A stretch of 64,000 nt of DNA, from positions 101,180 to 165,179 of the forward strand of contig CALWRB010000017.1 in the NCBI GenBank assembly GCA_944383855.1, in the 5' to 3' direction. Positions 46,146-55,051 of the stretch are shown here, one piece after another. The translations under genes were made by a program, and so were the position numbers. This DNA comes from an uncultured Lachnospiraceae bacterium. GTDB lineage: Bacteria > Bacillota > Clostridia > Lachnospirales > Anaerotignaceae. Every line of letters starts with the position of its first letter. Positions within the stretch are counted from its first letter, which is position 1. Under the pieces are notes generated by a model. The model worked only from the letters and a program-made list of their open reading frames with translations. It searched no databases and was not told where the DNA came from.

Positions 46146-46649
46146 GTGAAAAGAATCGATCCAAGTACTCTAGATCTGAAAGATAAAGTAGTAACCATCA
46201 ACCGTGTCACAAAGGTTGTTAAGGGCGGTCGTACCATGAGATTCTCCGCACTGGTCGTAGTCGGCGACGGCAACGGTCATGTAGGCTGCGGTATGGGTAA
46301 AGCGGCTGAAATCCCTGATGCAATCCGCAAAGGCAAAGAAGATGCAATGAAAAACCTGATCGAGGTTTCCAGAAATGATGTTGACAGCATCTTCCATGAA
46401 GTGAGCGGTAAGTTCGGCAGCGCAAGCGTTCTGCTGATGCCTGCTGCAGAAGGTACAGGTATCATCGCAGGCGGTCCCGCGCGTGCAGTGCTGGAGCTGG
46501 CAGGTATCCGCAACATCAGAACAAAATCCCTGGGCTCCAACAACAAACGCAATGTTGTCAGCGCAACCATTGAAGGTCTGTCCAGAGCAACTACACCTGA
46601 CGCTGTGGCAAAACTGCGCGGCATGTCTGTAGAAGAACTCTTGGGATAA
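46146..46649 (+). CDS. rpsE: 30S ribosomal protein S5
   Basis: 167 residues, involved in decoding accuracy and mRNA unwinding. [20 protein letters not shown] and [23 protein letters not shown] start after CAAGGAGG. Confidence 0.98.
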   Translation: MKRIDPSTLDLKDKVVTINRVTKVVKGGRTMRFSALVVVGDGNGHVGCGMGKAAEIPDAIRKGKEDAMKNLIEVSRNDVDSIFHEVSGKFGSASVLLMPAAEGTGIIAGGPARAVLELAGIRNIRTKSLGSNNKRNVVSATIEGLSRATTPDAVAKLRGMSVEELLG

Positions 46650-46662
46650 GGAGGAAATGACA

Positions 46663-46842
46663 GTGGCTGAAATTAAAATCACATTAGTGAAATCTACAAT
46701 CGGTGCAATCCCGAAACATAAGAAAACAGTACAGGCGCTGGGTTTGAGAAAAACAAACAGCAGCGTGATTCAGCAGGACAATGCGGCAATCAGAGGTATG
46801 ATCCAACAGGTGAGCCACCTTGTCAAGGTTGAAGAGGTTTAA
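46663..46842 (+). CDS. rpmD: 50S ribosomal protein L30
   Basis: 59 residues: [19 protein letters not shown] and [15 protein letters not shown]. The GTG is preferred because TAAGGAGG ends 7 bases before it; an ATG six bases further up would sit almost on the ribosome site. Confidence 0.95.
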   Translation: MAEIKITLVKSTIGAIPKHKKTVQALGLRKTNSSVIQQDNAAIRGMIQQVSHLVKVEEV

Positions 46843-46860
46843 TTCACAGGAGGTGCTGAA

Positions 46861-47301
46861 ATGAACTTAACTGAGTTAAGACCTGCTGAAGGCTCCAGAG
46901 AACAGAATTGGAGAAAAGGCAGAGGTCATGGTTCCGGCAATGGCAAAACAGCCGGCAGAGGTCATAAAGGTCAAGGTCAGCGTTCCGGCGCAGGCGGCAA
47001 GTGCGGTTTCGAGGGCGGTCAGATGCCCCTGTACAGAAGACTTCCCAAGAGAGGCTTCACATGCAGAAACAGCAAGGAAATCGTTGCTATCAACGTTGGT
47101 ATGCTGAATGTATTTGAAAACGAAACAGTGGTAGATATCGATGCTTTGAAAGCCGTAGGTCTGATCAGCAATCCCAGAGATGGCGTTAAGATTCTGGGTG
47201 AAGGTGAGCTGGAAAAGAAGCTTACCGTTCAGGTAAACCAGTACAGCAAGAGCGCACTGGAAAAAATTGAAGCTGCCGGCGGAAAAGCAGAGGTGATCTA
47301 A
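46861..47301 (+). CDS. rplO: 50S ribosomal protein L15
   Basis: 146 residues. [20 protein letters not shown] start, with the glycine/arginine-rich [20 protein letters not shown]. It directly abuts secY with no spacer. Confidence 0.98.
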   Translation: MNLTELRPAEGSREQNWRKGRGHGSGNGKTAGRGHKGQGQRSGAGGKCGFEGGQMPLYRRLPKRGFTCRNSKEIVAINVGMLNVFENETVVDIDALKAVGLISNPRDGVKILGEGELEKKLTVQVNQYSKSALEKIEAAGGKAEVI

Positions 47302-48567
47302 TTGTTTAAGGTTTTCGTAAATTCATGGAAAGTTCAGGAAATACGGAATAAAATGCTGTACACACTGATGATCTTCGCGATACTGAGAATCGGTGCGCAG
47401 ATCGCGCTGCCCGGTATCGACGTAGCCGGTGTGATCGCAGCAAGAGAAGCTTACTCCATCGGGACACTTTACAGTGTCATCGCCGGTGGCGCAAACTCCA
47501 ACTGGTCCATTTTTGCAATGGGTATCGGACCGTATATCACAGCTTCCATTATTATGCAGCTGTTGACAATAGCAATCCCCAAATTTGAACAGCTTTCCAA
47601 AGAAGGTCCGGAAGGCAGAAAAAAACTGCAGTCTTACAGCAGATATATGACAGTTATTCTGGCACTGATCCAGGCGATTGGTGTGACATACACCTATCAG
47701 GGTATGTTCTTGACCAATAACTTCTTCGTTTATCTGACTTCTGTAGCATGTCTGGTTTGCGGCTCCACATTTGTTATGTGGTTGGCAGAGCAGATCGCTG
47801 CGAAAGGTATCGGTAACGGTTCCTCTATGGTAATCTTTATCAATATCGTATCCAACCTTCCCAGCGGCATCATGAGTCTGTATTCTGTAATTACAGGCGA
47901 CGGTGCGGTTGGTGTTGCGAAAGTAGTCGCAATTTTGCTGATCCTGATTGTAGTACTGGTATTTATCGTTTGTGTCAATACCGGTGAGAGAAGACTGCCC
48001 GTGCAGTATTCTTCCAAAGTGGTCGGCAGAAAACAGGCAGGTGGCAGAAATACCACTATGCCGATCAAAGTAAACACATCCGGTGTTATTTCTATTATCT
48101 TTGCGCTTTCTTTGCTGCAGTTCCCTGCACAGATCGGCTCTTTTATGCCGAATAAAGGCGAGATTATGACAAAGGTAATCAACATTTTGGATATGACGCA
48201 TCCCGTTGGCGCGATTTTGTATGTGCTGTTGATCATCTTCTTCACATACTTCTACACATCTATCGTGATCAACCCCAACGAGATCGCAATGAATATGAAG
48301 AAAAACGGCGGCTTTATTCCCGGTATCCGCCCCGGTCAGCCTACCAGCGCGTATATCACAAGAGTAGTCAGCAGAATTACTCTGGTGGGTGCGATCTGCT
48401 ATGCGATTCTGGCTTTGGTTCCGATCGCTTTGGAATGGATCTTCAAGATCAATGTAGGCTTCGGCGGCACCACACTGATCATCGTGGTCGGCGTTGCGCT
48501 GGATATCGTGAAGGCTTTGGAAAGCCAGCTGCTGATGCGGCACTACAAAGGATTCTTATCCGAATAA
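47302..48567 (+). CDS. secY: Protein translocase subunit SecY
   Basis: 421-residue channel of the Sec translocon with ten transmembrane helices. MLYTLMIFAILRIGAQIALP, FAMGIGPYITASIIMQLL, GIGNGSSMVIFINIV and the cytosolic loop VNTGERRLPVQYSSKVVGRK. It starts at TTG immediately after the rplO stop, with GAGGTGAT inside rplO as ribosome site. SecE is encoded about 12 kb away in this window. Confidence 0.98.
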   Translation: MFKVFVNSWKVQEIRNKMLYTLMIFAILRIGAQIALPGIDVAGVIAAREAYSIGTLYSVIAGGANSNWSIFAMGIGPYITASIIMQLLTIAIPKFEQLSKEGPEGRKKLQSYSRYMTVILALIQAIGVTYTYQGMFLTNNFFVYLTSVACLVCGSTFVMWLAEQIAAKGIGNGSSMVIFINIVSNLPSGIMSLYSVITGDGAVGVAKVVAILLILIVVLVFIVCVNTGERRLPVQYSSKVVGRKQAGGRNTTMPIKVNTSGVISIIFALSLLQFPAQIGSFMPNKGEIMTKVINILDMTHPVGAILYVLLIIFFTYFYTSIVINPNEIAMNMKKNGGFIPGIRPGQPTSAYITRVVSRITLVGAICYAILALVPIALEWIFKINVGFGGTTLIIVVGVALDIVKALESQLLMRHYKGFLSE

Positions 48568-48657
48568 TCACCGATTCTGTGGGGAATGCTCGGCATTTCC
48601 CGCCGATCGGCAAGACAATATGGGAGTGGCATGAGAACAAGAAAAGAGGTCATGACA

Positions 48658-49287
48658 ATGAAACTGGTACTGATCGGGGCTCCTGCTGCCGGCAAAGGCA
48701 CACAGGCAGCAAGACTGGTGGAACATTACGGTATCGCTCATATCTCTACCGGAGATATGCTGCGTGAGGAAGTGGCAAAAGGAACAGAACTGGGCATGCA
48801 GGCAAAAAGCATTATGGCAAGCGGCGGTCTGGTATCTGATGAATTGATCATTGCAATCGTAAAAGAGCGCATCAAAAAAGACGACTGTAAGAATGGTTTC
48901 ATTTTAGATGGTTTCCCTCGCACAGTTGTGCAGGCTGAGAAACTGGATGAAATGGTTTCTTTGGACAAAGTGGTTTATATCAACGCACCGGACAGCGTAA
49001 TGTTAGAAAGACTGACAGCAAGACAGACCTGCCCGAAATGCGGCGCAACCTACAACAAACTGTTCCTGCCTCCCAAAACAGCAGGTGTTTGCGATAAGTG
49101 CGGCGAAGCGTTGACACAGCGCAAAGATGACACCGAAGAAGCAGGCTTGAACAGAATTCGTACCTTCCACGAACAGAGCGAGCCTTTGGTAGATTTCTAC
49201 CTGAAAAAAGGAATCCTCTTTGAAGTAGACGGCACTGCTCCGATTGACGCGATCACAGAAGCGATCATCAAAGGACTGGACGCATAA
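48658..49287 (+). CDS. adk: Adenylate kinase
   Basis: 209 residues, balances ATP, ADP and AMP. P-loop GAPAAGKGTQAARL, AMP site HISTGDMLREEVAKG, NGFILDGFPRTVVQAEKLD, and a zinc-binding lid with CPKCGATYNKLFLPPKTAGVC and CDKCGE. The four-cysteine lid is typical of Gram-positive Adk. The ATG closest to AGAGGT is chosen; another lies two codons upstream. Confidence 0.97.
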   Translation: MKLVLIGAPAAGKGTQAARLVEHYGIAHISTGDMLREEVAKGTELGMQAKSIMASGGLVSDELIIAIVKERIKKDDCKNGFILDGFPRTVVQAEKLDEMVSLDKVVYINAPDSVMLERLTARQTCPKCGATYNKLFLPPKTAGVCDKCGEALTQRKDDTEEAGLNRIRTFHEQSEPLVDFYLKKGILFEVDGTAPIDAITEAIIKGLDA

Positions 49288-50051
49288 TGCCGGTTACGAT
49301 TAAAAACAAAGAGCACATTCGCTGCATGATGTTAGCGGGAGAAATCTTAGCGGAATGCGAGCAGTTGCTCAAAGATGCGATTCGTCCCGGTGTGACAACA
49401 CTGCAGTTGGACAAAATCGCGGAGGATTTTATCAGAAGCCGCGGCGCGGTTCCTTCCTTTAAAGGATACGGCGGCTTCCCCGGAACACTGTGTACCTCTG
49501 TCAACGAGCAGATCGTACACGGGATACCCGGTACACGTCGCTTGGTGGAAGGCGATATCATCAGTATCGATATGGGCTGCTATATCCAAGGTTTTCATGC
49601 GGATATGGCAAGAACGTATGGCGTGGGTGAAATTTCACCCCTTGCCGAAAAGCTGATACGAGTGACGGAAGAAAGTTTTTTTGAAGGAATTGCCTTTGCA
49701 AAGGCGGGGCACCATCTCAACGAAATCGGGCAGGCGATCCAAAAATATGTGGAAGCCAACGGTTTTTCTGTAGTGAGAGAATATGTGGGGCACGGAATCG
49801 GCAGAGCACTGCACGAAGATCCTGCTGTGCATAATTACAAGGTGCCGGGCAGAGGTCTTTTGCTTGAAGCCGGAATGGCTTTGGCAATCGAACCGATGGT
49901 CAATGCCGGCGGCTGCGGACTGCGCTTGTTGCAAGACGGCTGGACCGCAGTGACAAAGGACGGCAGCCTTTCGGCACATTATGAAAATACGGTAGTGATT
50001 ACCGATGAGAATCCGATATTGACAACTATGCCAAAAAGCGGAATAATGTGA
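49287..50051 (+). CDS. map: Methionine aminopeptidase type I
   Basis: 254 residues, removes the initiator methionine. Metal ligands are in SIDMGCYIQGFHADMARTYG (two Asp), GHGIGRALHEDP (His), LAIEPMVN (Glu) and HYENTVVIT (Glu). It overlaps the adk stop (TAATG). Confidence 0.97.
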   Translation: MPVTIKNKEHIRCMMLAGEILAECEQLLKDAIRPGVTTLQLDKIAEDFIRSRGAVPSFKGYGGFPGTLCTSVNEQIVHGIPGTRRLVEGDIISIDMGCYIQGFHADMARTYGVGEISPLAEKLIRVTEESFFEGIAFAKAGHHLNEIGQAIQKYVEANGFSVVREYVGHGIGRALHEDPAVHNYKVPGRGLLLEAGMALAIEPMVNAGGCGLRLLQDGWTAVTKDGSLSAHYENTVVITDENPILTTMPKSGIM

Positions 50052-50061
50052 GGTGAAGGCA

Positions 50062-50361
50062 ATGGAATATCATGTCGGGCAAGTGGTTTTTTCCAAAAGC
50101 GGGCATGACAAGGGCGATATGATGCTGATCGTAGCGGTGGAAGGGACATATGTCTATCTGGCGGACGGCAAGCGTCGCAGGATCGAAAAACCCAAACGCA
50201 AAAAAATCATGCACATTCAGCCGACTTGGTATGTAAATGCGCAAATTAGGGAAAAACTGGAAAATGGAAGCTGTCTGCTGAATGCGGAAATTGCCAAAGT
50301 TTTGAAAGAATATCGTGAAAAAGAAAGCAACGATGCACAAGGAGGTTCTGCACTTGTCTAA
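50062..50361 (+). CDS. KOW domain RNA-binding protein
   Basis: 99-residue basic protein: [20 protein letters not shown] and [20 protein letters not shown] resemble a KOW motif of the L14e/COG2163 type, usually archaeal/eukaryotic in ribosomal proteins. In Clostridia a gene like this sits between map and infA. It likely binds rRNA or mRNA; its role is unknown. The ATG is spaced well from GAGGTGA. Confidence 0.85.
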   Translation: MEYHVGQVVFSKSGHDKGDMMLIVAVEGTYVYLADGKRRRIEKPKRKKIMHIQPTWYVNAQIREKLENGSCLLNAEIAKVLKEYREKESNDAQGGSALV

Positions 50362-50572
50362 AGACGATGTAATTGAAGTAGAAGGTACAGTAGTAGAAAA
50401 ATTACCCAATGCCATGTTTCAGGTGGAACTGGAAAACGGTCACCAGATTCTGGCGCATATCTCCGGCAAGCTGCGTATGAACTTTATCCGTATCCTGCCC
50501 GGTGACAAAGTACTCGTGGAAATGTCTCCTTATGATCTGACCAAAGGCAGAATCATCTGGAGAGCAAAATAA
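50354..50572 (+). CDS. infA: Translation initiation factor IF-1
   Basis: 72 residues, OB fold that blocks the A site during initiation. [20 protein letters not shown] and [19 protein letters not shown] are diagnostic. The start is TTG behind a perfect AAGGAGG, giving exactly the standard length; it overlaps the KOW gene by eight bases. Confidence 0.97.
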   Translation: MSKDDVIEVEGTVVEKLPNAMFQVELENGHQILAHISGKLRMNFIRILPGDKVLVEMSPYDLTKGRIIWRAK

Positions 50573-50588
50573 GAAAGGAGCGATCACA

Positions 50589-50702
50589 ATGAAGGTTAGA
50601 CCGTCTGTGAAACCCATGTGTGAAAAATGCAGGATCATCAAAAGAAAAGGTCGTGTCATGGTCATTTGTGAAAATCCCAAACATAAACAAAAACAAGGCT
50701 GA
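50589..50702 (+). CDS. rpmJ: 50S ribosomal protein L36
   Basis: 37 residues: [20 protein letters not shown], then [17 protein letters not shown]. The C-x2-C ... C-x4-H zinc ligands show the zinc-binding form. AAAGGAGCG ribosome site. Confidence 0.97.
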   Translation: MKVRPSVKPMCEKCRIIKRKGRVMVICENPKHKQKQG

Positions 50703-50948
50703 TATATTTTTATGGCAAAGCGGAAGGTTATAAGCCTTCTATGGTCTGAAGAATAAATCCGTCAATGTGTTAAAAGGAGTATACAGTTAATAGCAGGGGC
50801 AGCACTCAGGCTGACGGTCTGTTCTCCCTGTTTGTAATACCCAAAGAACACAAAGGGGCAACGTTTGATTTGTCCCTGCAAAAAAATCTATATTTTATAG
50901 AAGAAAAAAACTTATTGTTCGAATATTACAGGAGGTGCAAGATATACA
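50703..50948 (+). promoter_or_regulatory. Long leader before rpsM
   Basis: 246 bases with no gene. It can form CAGGG / CCCTG (around 50795-50832) and GGGGCAA / TTGTCCC hairpins, followed by an A/T-rich stretch. It is the largest gap inside the ribosomal run and may hold a ribosomal-protein-binding or internal promoter site. Confidence 0.5.
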
Positions 50949-51317
50949 ATGGCACGTATTGCTGGTGTAGACTTACCAAGAGAAAAGCGCATTGAGATCG
51001 GTCTGACATATGTATACGGAATCGGTCACGCAAGCTCTGTCAGAATTCTGAAAGAAGCCGGTGTAGATCTGGATACAAGAGTAAGAGATCTGACTGATGA
51101 TGAAGTTGCAAGAATCCGTGAAGTCATCGACAGAACCCAGAAGGTTGAGGGTGACTTGAGAAGAGAAATCGCTCTGAACATCAAACGTCTTATCGAGATC
51201 GGCTGCTACAGAGGCATTCGTCACAGAAAAGGTCTGCCTGTAAGAGGTCAGAAAACCAAGACAAATGCAAGAACAAGAAAAGGTCCGAGAAAGACTGTTG
51301 CTAACAAGAAGAAATAA
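50949..51317 (+). CDS. rpsM: 30S ribosomal protein S13
   Basis: 122 residues, head protein touching P-site t[23 protein letters not shown] start and [20 protein letters not shown]. Starts the alpha portion of the superoperon. Confidence 0.98.
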   Translation: MARIAGVDLPREKRIEIGLTYVYGIGHASSVRILKEAGVDLDTRVRDLTDDEVARIREVIDRTQKVEGDLRREIALNIKRLIEIGCYRGIRHRKGLPVRGQKTKTNARTRKGPRKTVANKKK

Positions 51318-51342
51318 TTGAGTTCGGAGGAGGTTTGACAAA

Positions 51343-51744
51343 ATGGCTAAAAAGACTGTGAAGAAAGCAACGACTCGCAGACGCCGTGATAAAAGAAAAG
51401 TAGAACGTGGTCAGGCTCATATCCAGTCCACTTTCAATAATACCATCGTAACCATTACCGATGCTGTCGGTAATGCTCTTAGCTGGGCAAGCGCAGGTCA
51501 GCTGGGCTTCAGAGGTTCCAGAAAATCCACACCTTATGCAGCTCAGATGGCAGCAGACACAGCAGCAAAAGCAGCTTCCGATTATGGTCTGAAAACGGTT
51601 GAAGTTTTCGTAAAAGGACCCGGCAGCGGCAGAGAAGCTGCAATCCGTGCACTGCAGGCTGCAGGTCTGGATGTGACACTGATCAGAGATGTCACTCCCG
51701 TACCTCACAACGGCTGCAGACCGCCTAAGCGCAGAAGAGTATAA
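51343..51744 (+). CDS. rpsK: 30S ribosomal protein S11
   Basis: 133 residues, platform protein. [20 protein letters not shown] and [19 protein letters not shown] are diagnostic. Confidence 0.98.
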   Translation: MAKKTVKKATTRRRRDKRKVERGQAHIQSTFNNTIVTITDAVGNALSWASAGQLGFRGSRKSTPYAAQMAADTAAKAASDYGLKTVEVFVKGPGSGREAAIRALQAAGLDVTLIRDVTPVPHNGCRPPKRRRV

Positions 51745-51766
51745 TTGACAGGAGGGAAAAAGAGTA

Positions 51767-52369
51767 ATGGCTAGAGATAGAGTACCGGTACTGAAAAGAT
51801 GCAGATCTTTGAATCTGGATCCCATTTATCTGGGTATTGAGAAAAAATCCAAAAAGAAAAATCCCAGAGCCAACAAGAAAATGAGTGAATATGGTCTGCA
51901 GATGAGAGAAAAGCAGAAAGCAAAATTCATCTACGGCGTTCTGGAAAAACAGTTCAGAGGATACTATGCACAGGCTGAAAAGATTGCGAAAAAAGAGGGT
52001 ATCCCCGGTGAAAACCTGTTAATGCTGCTGGAAATGCGTCTGGACAACGTAATGTTCCGTCTGGGCTACGGCAGAACAAGAAAAGAAGCAAGACAGATCG
52101 TTCGTCACAAACACGTTACCGTAAACGGTAAAAACGTGGATATCCCTTCCTATCAGGTAAAGGTTGGCGATGTGATCGAGATCAAAGAAAAATACAAAGA
52201 TATCCAGAGATACAAAGACGTACTGGCTGTAACAGACGGACGTATCGTTCCCGAATGGCTGTCTGCTGATGCAGATAAGCTCAGCGGTACTGTTCTGGCA
52301 AAACCTACCAGAGCACAGATCGATGTACCTGTGGAAGAAACATTCATCGTCGAGTTGTACTCCAAATAA
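51767..52369 (+). CDS. rpsD: 30S ribosomal protein S4
   Basis: 200 residues, assembly initiator and autoregulator in many bacteria. An S4 RNA-binding domain is visible (MRLDNVMFRLGYGRTRKEAR and HVTVNGKNVDIPSYQVKVGD). Gram-positive S4 is often elsewhere; here it is in the alpha operon between rpsK and rpoA, as is usual in Clostridia. Confidence 0.98.
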   Translation: MARDRVPVLKRCRSLNLDPIYLGIEKKSKKKNPRANKKMSEYGLQMREKQKAKFIYGVLEKQFRGYYAQAEKIAKKEGIPGENLLMLLEMRLDNVMFRLGYGRTRKEARQIVRHKHVTVNGKNVDIPSYQVKVGDVIEIKEKYKDIQRYKDVLAVTDGRIVPEWLSADADKLSGTVLAKPTRAQIDVPVEETFIVELYSK

Positions 52370-52399
52370 TGACAGGCGGTATAGCAAAGTCAATGGTGT

Positions 52400-52426
52400 G
52401 GCTGCGGGGTTTTTGGCTCCGCAGCA
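52400..52426 (+). promoter_or_regulatory. Intercistronic hairpin rpsD-rpoA
   Basis: GCTGCGG / CCGCAGC 7-bp stem with an 11-nt loop and no T-run. It may be a processing or stability element that sets rpoA apart from the ribosomal genes. Confidence 0.5.
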
Positions 52427-52456
52427 ATCTAACATAAAAAAGGGAGGTTTGAATGA

Positions 52457-53416
52457 GTGTTTGAATTTGAGAAACCTCGCATCGAGATTGCTGAGATGGC
52501 TCCGGACGGAACCTATGGTAAGTTTGTAGTGGAACCTTTGGAAAGAGGTTATGGCACAACACTGGGCAATTCCTTAAGAAGAATTCTGCTTTCTTCTTTG
52601 CCCGGCGCAGCAGTCAGCAATGTAAAAATTGATGGTGTACTGCACGAATTCAGTGTGATCCCCGGCGTAAAAGAAGACGTGACAGAGATCATTCTGAACC
52701 TGAAGGGTCTTGCGATCAAAAACACAAGCGAAAGCAATGAACCGAAGGTGGCTTATATCGACATGGAAGGCGAAGGCGAAGTGAAGGGTTCTGATATCAA
52801 AGCAGACAGCGATATCGAGATCCTCAACCCCGATCACCACATTGCAACACTCAGCGGTGGTCCGGGCAGCAAACTTTACATGGAAATTACCATCAACAAA
52901 GGTCGCGGCTATGTGGGCGCAGATAAAAACAAAAAAGACGATCAGCCCATCGGTATGCTGCCGGTCGACAGTATTTTTACTCCTGTAACGAGAGTAAATT
53001 TCTTGGTGGAAAATACCCGTGTAGGACAGATCACTGACTACGATAAGCTGTCCTTGGAAGTTTGGACCAACGGTACCATTGCACCTGATGATGCGGTAAG
53101 CTACGGCGCAAAGATCTTGAATGAACATTTGAACCTTTTCATTGATTTATCTGACAATGCTAAGAACACGGAGATCATGGTGGAAAAAGAAGAGGGCAAG
53201 AAAGAAAAAGTGCTGGAGATGAGCATTGAAGAACTTGACCTTTCCGTACGTTCCTATAACTGCCTGAAACGCGCCGGTATCAATACCGTTGAGGACTTGG
53301 CAAACAAGACAGAAGAAGAAATGATGAAGGTCAGAAACCTGGGACGCAAATCCCTGGAAGAAGTATTGAACAAAATGGCGGAATTGGGTCTTTCTCTGAA
53401 GCCCAGCGACGAGTAA
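52457..53416 (+). CDS. rpoA: DNA-directed RNA polymerase alpha subunit
   Basis: 319 residues. The N-terminal domain ([20 protein letters not shown]) drives polymerase assembly; after a flexible linker the C-terminal domain ([20 protein letters not shown], then [12 protein letters not shown]) contacts UP elements and activators. GTG start behind GGGAGG. Confidence 0.98.
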   Translation: MFEFEKPRIEIAEMAPDGTYGKFVVEPLERGYGTTLGNSLRRILLSSLPGAAVSNVKIDGVLHEFSVIPGVKEDVTEIILNLKGLAIKNTSESNEPKVAYIDMEGEGEVKGSDIKADSDIEILNPDHHIATLSGGPGSKLYMEITINKGRGYVGADKNKKDDQPIGMLPVDSIFTPVTRVNFLVENTRVGQITDYDKLSLEVWTNGTIAPDDAVSYGAKILNEHLNLFIDLSDNAKNTEIMVEKEEGKKEKVLEMSIEELDLSVRSYNCLKRAGINTVEDLANKTEEEMMKVRNLGRKSLEEVLNKMAELGLSLKPSDE

Positions 53417-53532
53417 AAAACCGTTTTCGCCGCGTAACTTTTTATTTACTGCGAAACAACGATGGCGCATAAGACCGAAGAAGCAGCGCGATCGGGCAAC
53501 TTTTTCGCAGGTGACACAAGGAGGATACTATC

Positions 53533-54075
53533 ATGCATGCATCCGGTTACAGAAAATTGGGCAGAGAGTCTGCTCAGAGAAAAGCTTTACTGAGAAACCA
53601 GGTTACCAACCTGCTGTATCACGGTAAAATCAAAACAACAGAAACAAGAGCAAAAGAGGTCAGAAGAATCGCTGAAAAGCTGATCACTTTGGCTGTGAAA
53701 GAAAAAGACAACTTCGAAGAAGTAGAAGTAACCGCTAAGGTTGCAAAGAAAGACGCACAGGGCAACCGTGTGAAAGAAGTTGTAAACGGCAAGAAAGTAA
53801 CCGTTTACGACGAAGTAAAGAAAACAGTAAAGAAGGATAAACCTTCCAAACTGGCTGCAAGACGTAAAATGCTTGCTTATCTTTACCCTGTAACAGAAGT
53901 GCCTGCTGACGGCAAGAAGGTAAGAAAGAACAGCAAAAAAGTGGATATGCCCGCAAAGCTGTTTGATGAGATTGCACCGAAGTACGCAAGCCGTAACGGT
54001 GGTTACACAAGAATCATCAAAATCGGACCTCGTAAAGGCGACGGCGCTCCTGAAGTGATCATCGAATTGGTTTAA
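53533..54075 (+). CDS. rplQ: 50S ribosomal protein L17 with central insertion
   Basis: 180 residues against about 112-130 in most bacteria. The conserved ends are intact: [20 protein letters not shown] and [20 protein letters not shown] at the start, and [20 protein letters not shown] at the end. About 50 charged extra residues (roughly 57-107, rich in Lys, Val and Glu) separate them. Last gene of the superoperon, followed by a strong terminator. Confidence 0.96.
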   Translation: MHASGYRKLGRESAQRKALLRNQVTNLLYHGKIKTTETRAKEVRRIAEKLITLAVKEKDNFEEVEVTAKVAKKDAQGNRVKEVVNGKKVTVYDEVKKTVKKDKPSKLAARRKMLAYLYPVTEVPADGKKVRKNSKKVDMPAKLFDEIAPKYASRNGGYTRIIKIGPRKGDGAPEVIIELV

Positions 54076-54087
54076 TTTGAGGAGAAG

Positions 54088-54122
54088 ATAGAGTATCGAT
54101 TCATTCGATACTCTATTTTTTT
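54088..54122 (+). terminator. Terminator of the S10-spc-alpha superoperon
   Basis: ATAGAGTATCGA / TCGATACTCTAT perfect 12-bp stem with a 5-nt loop and TTTTTTT. Confidence 0.92.
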
Positions 54123-54596
54123 ATATAAAAAAAGCAGATCGATGAAAAAAATAGGCATGCAGAATGAGCGGGTGCCACAAAGCGCAAGCAAAAAATGGGG
54201 ATACAGAAACCCTAAAAAGTGCGATCAGAGAGAAAGGAAACAGCCGAAGGTAGGCGGAAAGAAGGAAAAAAAGAGAAAATCCGGAAACACTGTCGAAAAA
54301 CAAAAACGATCCGATGCAGAAGTGAAACAAAATAGGGAAACGGGCATAGGGCAAGCGAGAAATCTGTAAAACAACACAAAAACGGATATACAAAAGCAAA
54401 ATAGGAAAGGGAAAACACAGAAAACAAGGCTGTAATGGAATTGAAAATAGCAATGCGCAGAAAAAGGAAAAAACGAGAAAAATTTTGACGGGGCAGAAAT
54501 GCAGAGGTCGATTCGTCCGATGCAGATAGATGAAAAAGGTGGGGTGAAAGGAATCGGCTTTACCGAAAACTACCGGGAATGTTTTTAGCGGAAAAT
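54123..54596. other. Purine-biased gene-free block
   Basis: About 470 bases between the superoperon terminator and the ferredoxin terminator. The plus strand is strongly A/G-rich. Open frames exist on both strands because of the bias (a lysine-rich one on plus, a Phe/Leu-rich one on minus), but neither has a ribosome site or recognisable content. I see no gene or known RNA. Confidence 0.6.
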
Positions 54597-54628
54597 AAAA
54601 AAAGTGGGCAATAAGCTCACTTTTTTTG
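54597..54628 (-). terminator. Terminator of the ferredoxin gene
   Basis: AGTGGGC / GCTCACT stem flanked by A7 and T7 runs. Confidence 0.75.
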
Positions 54629-54694
54629 GCAAGTAGAATCGATTCTTCTGTTATTGACATCCTGCATATGCATGCAGATGATAAACTCAGAAAA

Positions 54695-54865
54695 TTATTC
54701 TGCTTTGATTGCGCCTGTAGGACAAGCGCCAACGCATGTACCGCAATCGATGCATTCAGGAGCTTTGATTTCGTATACACCACCTGCTTCTACGATGCAG
54801 CCTGTAGGACATTCGCCAGCACAAGCACCGCAACCGATGCACTCAGGACCGATTTTGTGAGCCAT
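54695..54865 (-). CDS. 2[4Fe-4S] ferredoxin
   Basis: 56-residue clostridial-type ferredoxin. Both cluster motifs are complete: CIGCGACAGECP (C-x2-C-x2-C-x3-CP) and CIDCGTCVGACP, related by an internal duplication (PECIGCG/PECIDCG). It carries low-potential electrons for enzymes such as pyruvate:ferredoxin oxidoreductase and hydrogenase. Perfect GAAGGAGGTG ribosome site and its own promoter. Confidence 0.97.
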   Translation of the reverse strand: MAHKIGPECIGCGACAGECPTGCIVEAGGVYEIKAPECIDCGTCVGACPTGAIKAE

Positions 54866-54898
54866 TTCAACACACCTCCTTCAAAAATATACAAACAT

Positions 54899-54927
54899 AT
54901 TCTATCTCAAAAACAGTATTTACGCAA
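54899..54927 (-). promoter_or_regulatory. Promoter of the ferredoxin gene
   Basis: On the minus strand TTGCGT, 17-bp spacer, TAGAAT, 33 bases before the start codon. Confidence 0.65.
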
Positions 54928-55051
54928 GAAGTATTTCTGCTTTTTTTCAATATTTTTTATCAAAAATTGCGGGAATTTCTGCATTCTTTCACAAAAGAAG
55001 CCGAAAACGGTAAATCTTTCTGCTCTCAGGTGAAAATACAGCTTTGTTTTA

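Noticed and set aside
47323..48543. 406-codon open frame opposite secY
   Set aside because: Composition effect of an antisense frame; His/Gln/Asp-rich nonsense with no family features.
54142..54369. 75-codon lysine-rich plus-strand frame
   Set aside because: No ribosome site, directly after a strong terminator, and its content mirrors the purine bias.
54121..54783. 220-codon Phe/Leu-rich minus-strand frame
   Set aside because: It begins inside the ferredoxin gene in another frame, runs through the ferredoxin terminator and reflects the pyrimidine-rich strand; not a plausible membrane protein.
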